From contig JAQGOX010000880.1 in assembly GCA_028293365.1 (NCBI GenBank), forward strand, positions 1 to 5,701: 5,701 nucleotides of DNA, read 5' to 3'. This stretch comes from Verrucomicrobiales bacterium. Its GTDB lineage: Bacteria; Verrucomicrobiota; Verrucomicrobiia; Limisphaerales; SXQI01. The stretch's first letter is position 1. Every line of letters begins with the position of its first letter. A program made the translations under genes and the position numbers. Below, piece after piece: positions 1-5,666 of the stretch. Under the pieces are notes generated by a model, which saw only the letters and a program-made list of their open reading frames with translations, had not been told where the DNA came from and did not search any database.

Positions 1-878
1 CGATTCTTATTGCGAGTGATTGATCGACGATCATGCGCTTTAAGCACGGGTTCAAAAAGCCCGGTTTTCAAATGCGAAACTGACTTGAGAGTAAAGCAGC
101 AAAGCGGGATCAGAAGCAGAATCGAAAAACCGAGGGACAGTTCAGAGGTTGGAGCGTTGATCAGCGTCTCAACGACACCCGAAATTTCGGGCAGCAAATT
201 AGATTGGGGGCTGATGGCTTGGGGAGCCGCCATGGGATAGAAGAACAGTTTTGTGAGGATCCGGCCCGCGTTGGCATTCCACTTTTCAGGTCGATCCAGT
301 GGCGCGGCGTCGTGCAACCCTTTTTGGATCCAGAGAACGCAGTAGGCGAAAACGATGATACAGGCGATGAAACGCAGCCTTGAAAAGACCCGGTCCGAAA
401 GTCCACCCGAGAGAATCGAGGCGGCCATTGATAGATGAGCGCAAACAAGCTGGAACAGAGCGATTGCGAGGGAAGTCATCATTGGATGAGGGAAATGATT
501 CCAAAAGAGAGTCGAGAAAACGGCCACCGTGCAGATCGCGCCGAGGTATGAAGGGATCAACCGATAAAAAATCAAATGTCTTTGGCTGAAAGGGCCAGCC
601 AAAAGGAATTCAATATCGGCCTGGTCGAAAACCAAACCCCGCTGGAACAAGGCGCGCACAAACGAGACGATCAACAGTAGCGAGAGAAAAAATACCAACG
701 GCGTGTTTTTGACGAATTGTCCGACAAAATCAGAATTCCGATAATAATAGAGCACGCCCAGAACAGTTCCTCCGAGCACCCAGGCCAACAATTGGAGGGG
801 GCGTCGCAAACCATCGAGCAGCAGAAGAGAGCGGCGCTTCAACAGGGTGACGGCGAGATATAATAATGCTGGATTCAT
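1..878 (-). CDS. Putative ABC exporter membrane subunit, C-terminus cut by window edge
   Basis: This reading frame stays open from an ATG at 878 to the left edge, giving 292 complete codons and no stop, so the C-terminus is missing. The protein begins MNPALLYL followed by a basic stretch. Hydrophobic segments lie near residues 27-47, 60-82, 110-128, 138-160, 170-188 and 251-270, so it is an integral inner-membrane protein. The stretch at 85-107 (D-Q-A-D-I-E-F-L-L-A-G-P-F-S ... F-Y-R-L) and the MNPALLYL start resemble the family annotated as putative ABC exporter, found in Verrucomicrobia, Planctomycetes and Firmicutes. That match is from memory, not from a search. The start codon overlaps the stop of the upstream ATPase as ATGA, so the two are probably translationally coupled and form an ATPase/permease pair. 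No Shine-Dalgarno sequence is evident. The substrate is unknown. Confidence 0.85.
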   Translation of the reverse strand, partial: MNPALLYLAVTLLKRRSLLLLDGLRRPLQLLAWVLGGTVLGVLYYYRNSDFVGQFVKNTPLVFFLSLLLIVSFVRALFQRGLVFDQADIEFLLAGPFSQRHLIFYRLIPSYLGAICTVAVFSTLFWNHFPHPMMTSLAIALFQLVCAHLSMAASILSGGLSDRVFSRLRFIACIIVFAYCVLWIQKGLHDAAPLDRPEKWNANAGRILTKLFFYPMAAPQAISPQSNLLPEISGVVETLINAPTSELSLGFSILLLIPLCCFTLKSVSHLKTGLFEPVLKAHDRRSITRNKN

Positions 879-1645
879 GGACTTTCGCGCAACGCGGTAT
901 TGCGCAGGTCGTCTGTGACGGCCATAAAGACTTCCTCCAGGGGGGCATCGCAATCGAGATTTGCTCCCGCACGAACTTCCGAGAGACTTCCGAAACTAAT
1001 TCTCTTCCCTTCGTGCATCACGAGAACACGATCGCAAAGCTCTTCCACCAATCCCAACAGGTGAGAGGAGAGCAAAAACGCGGTCCCTTGATCGGCGCGC
1101 CGCCGGATTGAGCTTTTAATATTACGGATGCCACGTGGGTCAAGGCCGGTGAGGGGCTCATCGAGAATAATGATTTCGGGGTTTCGGAGAAACGCACAAG
1201 CCATGGATAATTTTTGCACCATGCCCCTGGAGAGCGATGAAGCCATCGAATGTCGTTTTGCGGAGAGATCCAGCTCCTCCAGTAAACTATCGTATTGGAT
1301 TTCGGCGTTTTCGATTCGGTAGGCGAGCGCTGTAAAATGAAGATGTTCGGTGACAGTTAACAAGTCGAACGGTTGCGTATTGTCGGGGATATAAGCCAAT
1401 ATCTGTTTGATGGCGACCGGGTCATGTTCCGGGTTCATTCCCGCCACGCGAATGCAGCCTCCGCTGGGGCGAAGCAAACCGACGATCGCGCGAAGCGTCG
1501 TGGTTTTGCCCGCACCATTTGTTCCGACGATGCCGACTATCTCACCAGGATTAACTTCGAAACTCAAAGGGTGCACCGCCGTAAAATCCTCGTAGCGTTT
1601 GGTGAATTCGATCAACTCGAGCACCGGTGAAGCGATGGGCTGCAT
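875..1645 (-). CDS. ABC transporter ATP-binding protein (ATPase 2 of the operon)
   Basis: This 256-residue protein is a single nucleotide-binding domain with every core motif. The Walker A motif is GTNGAGKTT at 41-49, with Thr where Pro is usual. The Q-loop region is YIPD at 85-88, with an acidic residue in place of Gln, as is common in ABC-2 exporter ATPases. The signature is LSRGM at 138-142, the Walker B motif IIILDEP at 158-164, the D-loop GLDP at 167-170 and the switch His H195. The ending PLEEVFMAV (235-243) is a common C-terminal helix of this ATPase class. It should energise export by the adjacent membrane proteins from the cytoplasmic face. It starts 7 nt after the permease stop with no visible Shine-Dalgarno sequence, and its TGA overlaps the ATG of the next membrane gene. 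The most likely partner is that downstream protein, because of the 4-bp overlap. Confidence 0.95.
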   Translation of the reverse strand: MQPIASPVLELIEFTKRYEDFTAVHPLSFEVNPGEIVGIVGTNGAGKTTTLRAIVGLLRPSGGCIRVAGMNPEHDPVAIKQILAYIPDNTQPFDLLTVTEHLHFTALAYRIENAEIQYDSLLEELDLSAKRHSMASSLSRGMVQKLSMACAFLRNPEIIILDEPLTGLDPRGIRNIKSSIRRRADQGTAFLLSSHLLGLVEELCDRVLVMHEGKRISFGSLSEVRAGANLDCDAPLEEVFMAVTDDLRNTALRESP

Positions 1646-1652
1646 AGTTATA

Positions 1653-3227
1653 TCATTGATGACGATTGTATTCCAAAGCCAGGGGGCAAAAGGCGATTCG
1701 AGCCAGGGGGCAGATCAGAATTCCGAAAAGCACAATCCGGGATTCCGGCCAGGGGATTTGTTTCGCGAAATATATTCCGGTTGCCACGGTCAAGGACGTA
1801 ACCGCAAGCCAAACTAAAATGATCGTCGCAATCGTTGAGAAATTGAGCAGTCTGCCTCGGGAAGCGATTTTGAACCCTATGGTTGCAGCAACCAATTTAA
1901 ATGTTAATGCGAGCGAAAGGACCGTCGTTATCCATTGTGGTTTGTCTTTGAATAGCCAAAAAAGGGATGCGTTGGGTATCAACAGTGATCCGAGCGTTAT
2001 GGCGAATGCAGTCGTAACACTCTCGATGCGTCCGCTCAACCAAAGTGGCAGACCTCCGACGAGGCAAGTCCAGGTCAAAGCCGGTGCAGTTAGCATCGCG
2101 ATGTACAACGCCTCCACTTCGAAACCGGACTGTTTCAGAACGAAATCGGAGTCTGCTGCGCTTAGATTCCAGGAATACAAAATCCCTGCGATTACACCGA
2201 GAATGCCGACGGTGAGAAGTATGCGGAGTTTCGAAACCAGCACATCCTCAATTGAAACGGGCATTACCCCTGTGAACAGGGAAGTCTTCAGAGTACCCGT
2301 GTTGCAATCTCGTGCAATAAACGTACCGGCGAAGCAGAAGAATAGCGGGAGAAAGAATGTATTCGCGAAGAGAGCCACCGAGAGGAATTGTTGCGGTAGT
2401 ATGGGGAGGCGGCCACAGATCCCAGGCAGTATCAGGAGCAACGTGATTCCAATCAGGAGTCGACCGTTCGAACGCCATTCGATCCAGTCCAGCGCGTATC
2501 GTGGGGATGTTAAAGTTCGCGACTGCGTCGGAGTTCCTCGCTGCCTTGAGACTCTGCCCGCGAAACCGCGATTCCAGATTCCATGTCTTTCCTTCGTTAA
2601 TGTCACCCAACTGGCTAGCGGAGCTGCTAAAAGTAGTGGCAGCAGCCAAGCCGCGATCTGCCATTGACTGGCATGTTTTCCAGTTTGTGGTTCAAAGGGG
2701 CGGGCGATTAAAAATAGAAAACCGAACGCAAGTGCTCCAATCACGACAGCCCTGAGGGCAGGAACGATGCGAAGTCCCCAAACCGAAGCTTGAAATGCGA
2801 CCACAGCCGTGGTCAGGCAGGTAAGGTGATAACCAATAGGGAATACGATTCCCATCGGGGAGAAAACCAGAAACACCCAACCGAGGTAGATAGCCGAGAT
2901 TCCGAGAGCGCCGATTAGAGTGAAAACAGCCACCAGATGAGCGGTTGCGATGGGTAGAAGAAAGAGTCGAGTGGGGAATCCAAAGCCTTCCTGACTATTA
3001 TCAGATTCCGAGCACGCGAAAATTCCCAGGGCGAAGAAAATGGAGATGCCCATCAGAATCGCGGCCATAGAGAAAATTATCGAATCATCTTCTCCGTAAT
3101 GGGCCGGCTCGACACCGAAAATCAAATTAAGCAATCCAGTGGCGCAGATGAGGAGGCCGAGTGAGATTAAAGACCATCGATTTCGGGCCCAAAAATCAAA
3201 AGCGATCGCTGACAAAGGGCTATTCAT
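1653..3227 (-). CDS. ABC-2-type transporter permease, large two-half membrane protein
   Basis: The 524-residue product is dominated by hydrophobic segments, roughly at 18-38, 50-71, 87-125 (probably two), 130-155, 158-176, 190-208, 257-275, 282-304, 333-352, 373-397, 403-425, 432-452, 463-485 and 497-518. A polar, basic cytoplasmic loop (about 210-255) separates an N-terminal from a C-terminal half. In the second half, residues 305-332 (A-R-D-C-N-T-G-T-L ... M-P-V-S ... L-V-S-K-L) echo the 'E..GTL..L...P.S...L..K' loop that follows a membrane helix in ABC-2 permeases. This supports a transporter role, although overall similarity to named families is not obvious. I chose the ATG at 3227, which overlaps the ATPase stop by 8 bp. 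An in-frame ATG at 3302 would add 25 polar residues and overlap the ATPase by 83 bp. Substrate unknown. It may pair with ATPase 1, ATPase 2 or both. Confidence 0.88.
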   Translation of the reverse strand: MNSPLSAIAFDFWARNRWSLISLGLLICATGLLNLIFGVEPAHYGEDDSIIFSMAAILMGISIFFALGIFACSESDNSQEGFGFPTRLFLLPIATAHLVAVFTLIGALGISAIYLGWVFLVFSPMGIVFPIGYHLTCLTTAVVAFQASVWGLRIVPALRAVVIGALAFGFLFLIARPFEPQTGKHASQWQIAAWLLPLLLAAPLASWVTLTKERHGIWNRGFAGRVSRQRGTPTQSRTLTSPRYALDWIEWRSNGRLLIGITLLLILPGICGRLPILPQQFLSVALFANTFFLPLFFCFAGTFIARDCNTGTLKTSLFTGVMPVSIEDVLVSKLRILLTVGILGVIAGILYSWNLSAADSDFVLKQSGFEVEALYIAMLTAPALTWTCLVGGLPLWLSGRIESVTTAFAITLGSLLIPNASLFWLFKDKPQWITTVLSLALTFKLVAATIGFKIASRGRLLNFSTIATIILVWLAVTSLTVATGIYFAKQIPWPESRIVLFGILICPLARIAFCPLALEYNRHQ

Positions 3228-4173
3228 GAGCGACCCATTTTTCTCCGTGTGGTTCCCGATTGCCTTCGCGGGCATGCGCGACCCGGGCGCTGAAAATCTC
3301 ATCGAGGGAGAGCGAGCTCTCCTCCTGAATAGTAGCTCCGATTTCCCGGGCTTGATTTCGAATGTCGATGATGTTTCCGCTACAGATGAAGGTCCATTCC
3401 GCGCGATCTCCTGCTCCGCACAAACTGGATTTCAGATTGGGAGAGGTTTCAGGGACGGAATCGAAACGAACTTGCAGCCTGTAATGTGATTCTTTTACGG
3501 CATCGAGTTTGTCGCAAAGCACCAGTTTCCCGTTTGCGAGCATTCCAACTGAATCCGCAACTCTCTCGATTTCATCCATAAGATGGGAACTAAAGAGAAC
3601 GGTGCGCCCTTCGTCGGCGATCGACCGGATGATTGCCTCCAAAATTCCTCTTCGTGCCAAAGGGTCGAGTCCGGAACTTGGTTCGTCGAGAATCAGTAAT
3701 TGTGGACGGTGGGCGAGGGCGGTCAATAATCCCAGTTTGGCGCGAGAGCCGCGCGAGATCGTTTTAATCTTTGCCGAGTTATCCAGATCAAACTCATCAC
3801 GTAGAAGTTCCGCATAGTCGGGATCCCAGTTTGGAAAGAAAGCGCGCTGGACCTGGATATGTTCCGCAACTGTCATCCAGCCCGGAAGGTTTGATTCTTC
3901 GGAGTAAAAACCAATTCGCGACAAAACCTTGACCGGTTCGGCTGCGGGGTCCATTCCGAACACCCGCACGAAGCCAGACTGCGGCTTTAAAAGACCCAGC
4001 AGATGTTTAATCAAGGTTGTCTTTCCGGCCCCGTTTTCCCCAACCAGTCCGAACACAGCGCCCTCGGGAATCTGCAGTGAAACATCAGTGAGTCCTTCCT
4101 GACGGGCATATCGCCGGGTCAAGTGACTCAGCTCGACAACCGGGGGTTGAACTTGAAGATCGGATTTATTCAT
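3220..4173 (-). CDS. ABC transporter ATP-binding protein, YtrB-like, with C-terminal extension (ATPase 1)
   Basis: This 317-residue protein has a complete nucleotide-binding domain. The Walker A motif is GENGAGKTT at 45-53, and there is an acidic Q-loop substitute (IGFYSE, 87-92). The signature variant is ISRGSRAKL at 139-147, the Walker B motif LLILDEP at 159-165, the D-loop GLDP at 168-171 and the switch H197. The segment RAFFPNWD (110-117) before the signature is typical of the YtrB-like subgroup that travels with YtrA-type GntR regulators. About 90 residues (226-317) follow the core domain. They include the motif S-L-S-L-D-E-I-F (286-293) often found at the end of such ATPases, and a polar tail that contains the overlap with the permease gene. 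It follows the regulator with an 8-bp overlap and precedes the permease with another 8-bp overlap. It is expected to power export by that permease. Confidence 0.95.
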   Translation of the reverse strand: MNKSDLQVQPPVVELSHLTRRYARQEGLTDVSLQIPEGAVFGLVGENGAGKTTLIKHLLGLLKPQSGFVRVFGMDPAAEPVKVLSRIGFYSEESNLPGWMTVAEHIQVQRAFFPNWDPDYAELLRDEFDLDNSAKIKTISRGSRAKLGLLTALAHRPQLLILDEPSSGLDPLARRGILEAIIRSIADEGRTVLFSSHLMDEIERVADSVGMLANGKLVLCDKLDAVKESHYRLQVRFDSVPETSPNLKSSLCGAGDRAEWTFICSGNIIDIRNQAREIGATIQEESSLSLDEIFSARVAHAREGNREPHGEKWVAHE

Positions 4174-4549
4174 GGCCCAAATGTTCGTTTCGTTCCCGGA
4201 TGATTTTCACGACTTCGTCCAAACCCACATTCAATTGCTTCGCTTCCGCCAGGAGTGCATCGATGCGGTCGTGTAATATTTTCAGGCGTTCCCGGCGGGC
4301 GAGCGGTGAGCCAGCATCCGAGATGTAAGTGCCGGCTCCGTGCCGTTTCACGACGACGCCTGCTCGTTCGAGTTCCAGGTAAGCCCGGGCGATTGTGTTT
4401 GGGTTCACCAATAAATCCGAGGCGAGCACCCGGATCGCCGGGAGTTCCTCACCCGGTTCCAATTTTCCTGAGGCAACCAAATATTTCACCTGATTCACCA
4501 CCTGCAGATAAATCGGCACACCGTCATTGGTTGAGATATGTATCCGCAC
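4166..4549 (-). CDS. GntR-family transcriptional regulator, YtrA subfamily
   Basis: This 127-residue protein has the compact YtrA layout. An N-terminal winged helix-turn-helix (VPIYLQVVNQVKYLV near the start, then ELPAIRVLASDLLVNPNTIA and the wing KRHGAGTYIS) is followed by a short helical dimerisation tail (LARRERLKILHDRIDALL...) in place of the large effector domain of other GntR regulators. In this family the protein usually represses its own ABC operon. The GTG at 4549 is preferred because family members begin just before the I-x-I-S...PIYLQ stretch, and because the predicted transcription start leaves almost no leader before the alternative GTG at 4588. That alternative would give 140 residues, and its codon lies inside a hairpin. 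Neither start has a clear Shine-Dalgarno sequence. The stop overlaps the next ATG by 8 bp. The likely inducer is a membrane- or wall-active compound, by analogy with B. subtilis YtrA only. Confidence 0.92.
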   Translation of the reverse strand: MRIHISTNDGVPIYLQVVNQVKYLVASGKLEPGEELPAIRVLASDLLVNPNTIARAYLELERAGVVVKRHGAGTYISDAGSPLARRERLKILHDRIDALLAEAKQLNVGLDEVVKIIRERNEHLGHE

Positions 4550-4574
4550 GTTGTAATGGATCAGACAAGCCCCG

Positions 4575-4590
4575 GCGTGAAACCTCACGC
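4575..4590 (-). promoter_or_regulatory. Perfect 6-bp hairpin in the operon leader
   Basis: GCGTGA (4575-4580) and TCACGC (4585-4590) are perfect inverted repeats around a 4-nt loop. If transcription starts near 4594 and translation at the GTG at 4549, this hairpin occupies the short 5' leader of the operon mRNA, ending about 25 nt before the start codon. It could be a second regulator half-site pair, an mRNA-stability element, or chance. It directly abuts the palindrome at 4591-4612. Confidence 0.35.
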
Positions 4591-4612
4591 GTGTATTAGA
4601 ACACTAGTACAC
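4591..4612. promoter_or_regulatory. Candidate operator for the YtrA-type repressor
   Basis: Two 9-bp arms, GTGTATTAG (4591-4599) and CTAGTACAC (4604-4612), are inverted repeats matching at 8 of 9 positions around a 4-bp centre. The outer GTGTA/TACAC half-sites are 12 bp apart. As I recall, B. subtilis YtrA binds a site of the same kind (AGTGTA and TACACT with a spacer of about 13 bp). The palindrome covers the predicted -10 region and transcription start of the operon, so binding should block RNA polymerase and give autoregulation. Confidence 0.7.
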
Positions 4613-4630
4613 TTTCGGCCGATCTGTCAA
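4601..4630 (-). promoter_or_regulatory. Predicted promoter of the ABC operon
   Basis: On the minus strand a perfect TTGACA (4630-4625) is followed after 18 bp by TAGTGT (4606-4601), a weak -10 that keeps the T-A and final T of the consensus. An alternative -10, TACTAG (4609-4604), sits at 15 bp. Transcription would begin at about 4594, leaving a leader of about 45 nt to the GTG at 4549. The -10 lies inside the candidate operator. The -35 is strong by sequence and the -10 is not, so this is a moderate prediction. Confidence 0.5.
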
Positions 4631-4655
4631 TAGGCTGCCGACAAGGGATTGACAG
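4624..4655. repeat. Perfect 8-bp inverted repeat carrying back-to-back -35 hexamers
   Basis: CTGTCAAT (4624-4631) and ATTGACAG (4648-4655) are exact reverse complements with 16 bp between them. Each arm contains a consensus TTGACA pointing outward, one toward the ABC operon and one toward the VOC gene. The symmetry could simply reflect two divergent promoters, or it could be a binding site shared by both. Confidence 0.55.
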
Positions 4656-4677
4656 AATGGCTGGCATTTCCGATCTT
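4649..4677 (+). promoter_or_regulatory. Weak candidate promoter of the VOC gene
   Basis: A perfect TTGACA lies at 4649-4654, 31 bp before the ATG of the VOC gene. At 17 bp spacing the -10 position holds GATCTT (4672-4677), a poor match. Transcription from there would begin almost at the start codon and leave no room for the Shine-Dalgarno-like GAGG. The real promoter may differ, or the mRNA may be nearly leaderless. Confidence 0.25.
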
Positions 4678-4678
4678 C

Positions 4679-4682
4679 GAGG
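4679..4682 (+). promoter_or_regulatory. Ribosome binding site of the VOC gene
   Basis: GAGG lies 3 nt before the ATG at 4686. The spacing is shorter than usual, but it is the clearest Shine-Dalgarno-like element in the window. It supports this start, together with the signal peptide that begins there. Confidence 0.4.
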
Positions 4683-4685
4683 CAC

Positions 4686-5231
4686 ATGAAATCCCTTTGC
4701 TGCCGTCTCTTTGTAACGTTCAGTTCCTTGTTAATTGCGGCTTCTACCCTGGCTCAATCCAGCGGGGAGTTTGCGAGCGAAACGATCGATCCTGGCCTGG
4801 TCGTTTCGGATGCGAAGAAAACGGTGCAATTTTACACCGAGGCAATCGGTTTTAAGGAAATTAAGGGTTTTTCGGTACCCGCAGACTGGACGAAAGATGT
4901 CGGCCTCACCGATGGCAAGACGCTCGACATCCATGTTCTTGTGCTGGGGGATGGAAAGAACGCGACGAAACTGAAGGTAATGGGGTTACCTAGCATCCAC
5001 ATTAAGAAAGGGGACACTCAGTTTGTCACGTCCCATCTCGGGATTCGGTATTTGACGGTTCAGGTGGCAGACATGAACGCGGCGCTGGCTCGTTTGAAGA
5101 CCGCTGGGGTCAAGCCTGAGACAAAAGATGGTGCGATTGCTCTTCCCGAGGGGTTTCCAACAGGGGTTTATCTTACTCTCGTGCGCGATCCGGATGGGAA
5201 TTTGATCGAACTGGTCGGGCCGAAGAAATAA
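4686..5231 (+). CDS. Secreted VOC (glyoxalase/bleomycin-resistance fold) family protein
   Basis: This 181-residue protein opens with a signal peptide: K2 and R7, a hydrophobic core at 8-19, and a plausible cleavage after S-T-L-A (residue 23), so it should act in the periplasm or outside the cell. The mature part contains two beta-alpha-beta-beta-beta halves typical of VOC proteins. The first half begins near 36 (PGLVVSDAKKTVQFYTEAIGF) and the second near 120 (IRYLTVQVADMNAALARLKTAG), ending in the family hallmark RDPDGNLIELVG (167-178). The usual metal ligand His at the start of each half is replaced (Leu38 in the first, Tyr122 in the second), while E175 is kept. A classical metal-dependent glyoxalase site is therefore doubtful, and binding or another activity is possible. 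It is transcribed away from the ABC operon and converges with the toxin gene at a 6-bp gap. No specific substrate can be assigned. Confidence 0.88.
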   Translation: MKSLCCRLFVTFSSLLIAASTLAQSSGEFASETIDPGLVVSDAKKTVQFYTEAIGFKEIKGFSVPADWTKDVGLTDGKTLDIHVLVLGDGKNATKLKVMGLPSIHIKKGDTQFVTSHLGIRYLTVQVADMNAALARLKTAGVKPETKDGAIALPEGFPTGVYLTLVRDPDGNLIELVGPKK

Positions 5232-5237
5232 TTGTTT

Positions 5238-5666
5238 CTACACGAACAACTTTATCTTTTCCACTGCAACGGCGCGGGCCAAGTCGGCTTGGGCCGCGTC
5301 GCAAGTGATAAAAAATTCCGCAGGGATGCGGGTAGCAATAGCCACATGTACAAAATCCCAGGTTCCAGAGACACATTCTTGACAGTGGCGCGCACTGAGT
5401 TCATCGCCCCAATCTAATAAATCGCGTAAGGAGTGAGGTCCTAATTTCAGGCGTTGCGAACTTTCGGAAGCTCGATAAGCATGCCAGGCTACGGCGGCAT
5501 ATGTCCCAGAAAGACGTCTGAGATTGTGACGAAGCTCGGCCCGGAGTATCGGATTCCAATAAAACTCTGGGGATCGTTCCCGGCACCGTGAGGTGACGGC
5601 AGTTGCGAATTTATCGGCTGGATTGAACCAGGCAATTAAAGCCGAAGTATCAGCATAAATTCTCAC
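5238..5666 (-). CDS. vapC: PIN-domain ribonuclease toxin, VapC family
   Basis: The 142-residue product matches the PIN domain in length and in acidic residues. D6 sits in the N-terminal strand (IYADTSALIAWF), E44 in AELRHNL, D104 in TWDFVHVA, and D123 in the strand ITCDAAQADLA. These would coordinate the Mg2+ ions used for RNA cleavage. VapC toxins of this family cut specific tRNA or rRNA sites and are neutralised by an antitoxin made from the gene just upstream. The start is GTG at 5666, whose bases overlap the stop of the upstream gene as GTGA, a classical toxin-antitoxin junction. All four key acidic residues are present, so the toxin looks intact. The RNA target cannot be inferred. Confidence 0.9.
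   Translation of the reverse strand: MRIYADTSALIAWFNPADKFATAVTSRCRERSPEFYWNPILRAELRHNLRRLSGTYAAVAWHAYRASESSQRLKLGPHSLRDLLDWGDELSARHCQECVSGTWDFVHVAIATRIPAEFFITCDAAQADLARAVAVEKIKLFV
5274..5297. other. Stable hairpin inside the toxin 3' coding end, possible terminator for the VOC gene
   Basis: GCGGGCCAAG (5274-5283) pairs with CTTGGGCCGC (5288-5297) at 9 of 10 positions around the 4-nt loop TCGG. It begins 43 nt after the VOC stop codon, where a terminator would be expected, but no T-tract follows on either strand. It lies within the end of the toxin coding sequence, so coding constraint or chance is also possible. Confidence 0.35.

Noticed and set aside
161..972. Several short frames on both strands at the left end
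   Set aside because: They are shadows of the partial membrane protein, whose frame is open without a break from 878 to the window edge and shows consistent hydrophobic segments. There is no sign of a frameshift or pseudogene.
1666..2667. Open plus-strand frame of 333 codons opposite the large permease
   Set aside because: It lies wholly inside the permease gene in antisense. Its product is rich in Arg, Ser and Pro with no recognisable domain. The minus-strand frame gives a coherent membrane protein in an overlapping operon.
3228..3302. Longer permease start at 3302
   Set aside because: It would overlap ATPase 1 by 83 bp and add 25 polar residues ahead of a normal membrane-protein N-terminus. 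The ATG at 3227 fits the 8-bp overlap pattern of the operon.
4255..4599. Plus-strand frame of 114 codons opposite the regulator
   Set aside because: Arg- and Cys-rich translation, no domain, antisense to the clear GntR gene and crossing its promoter.
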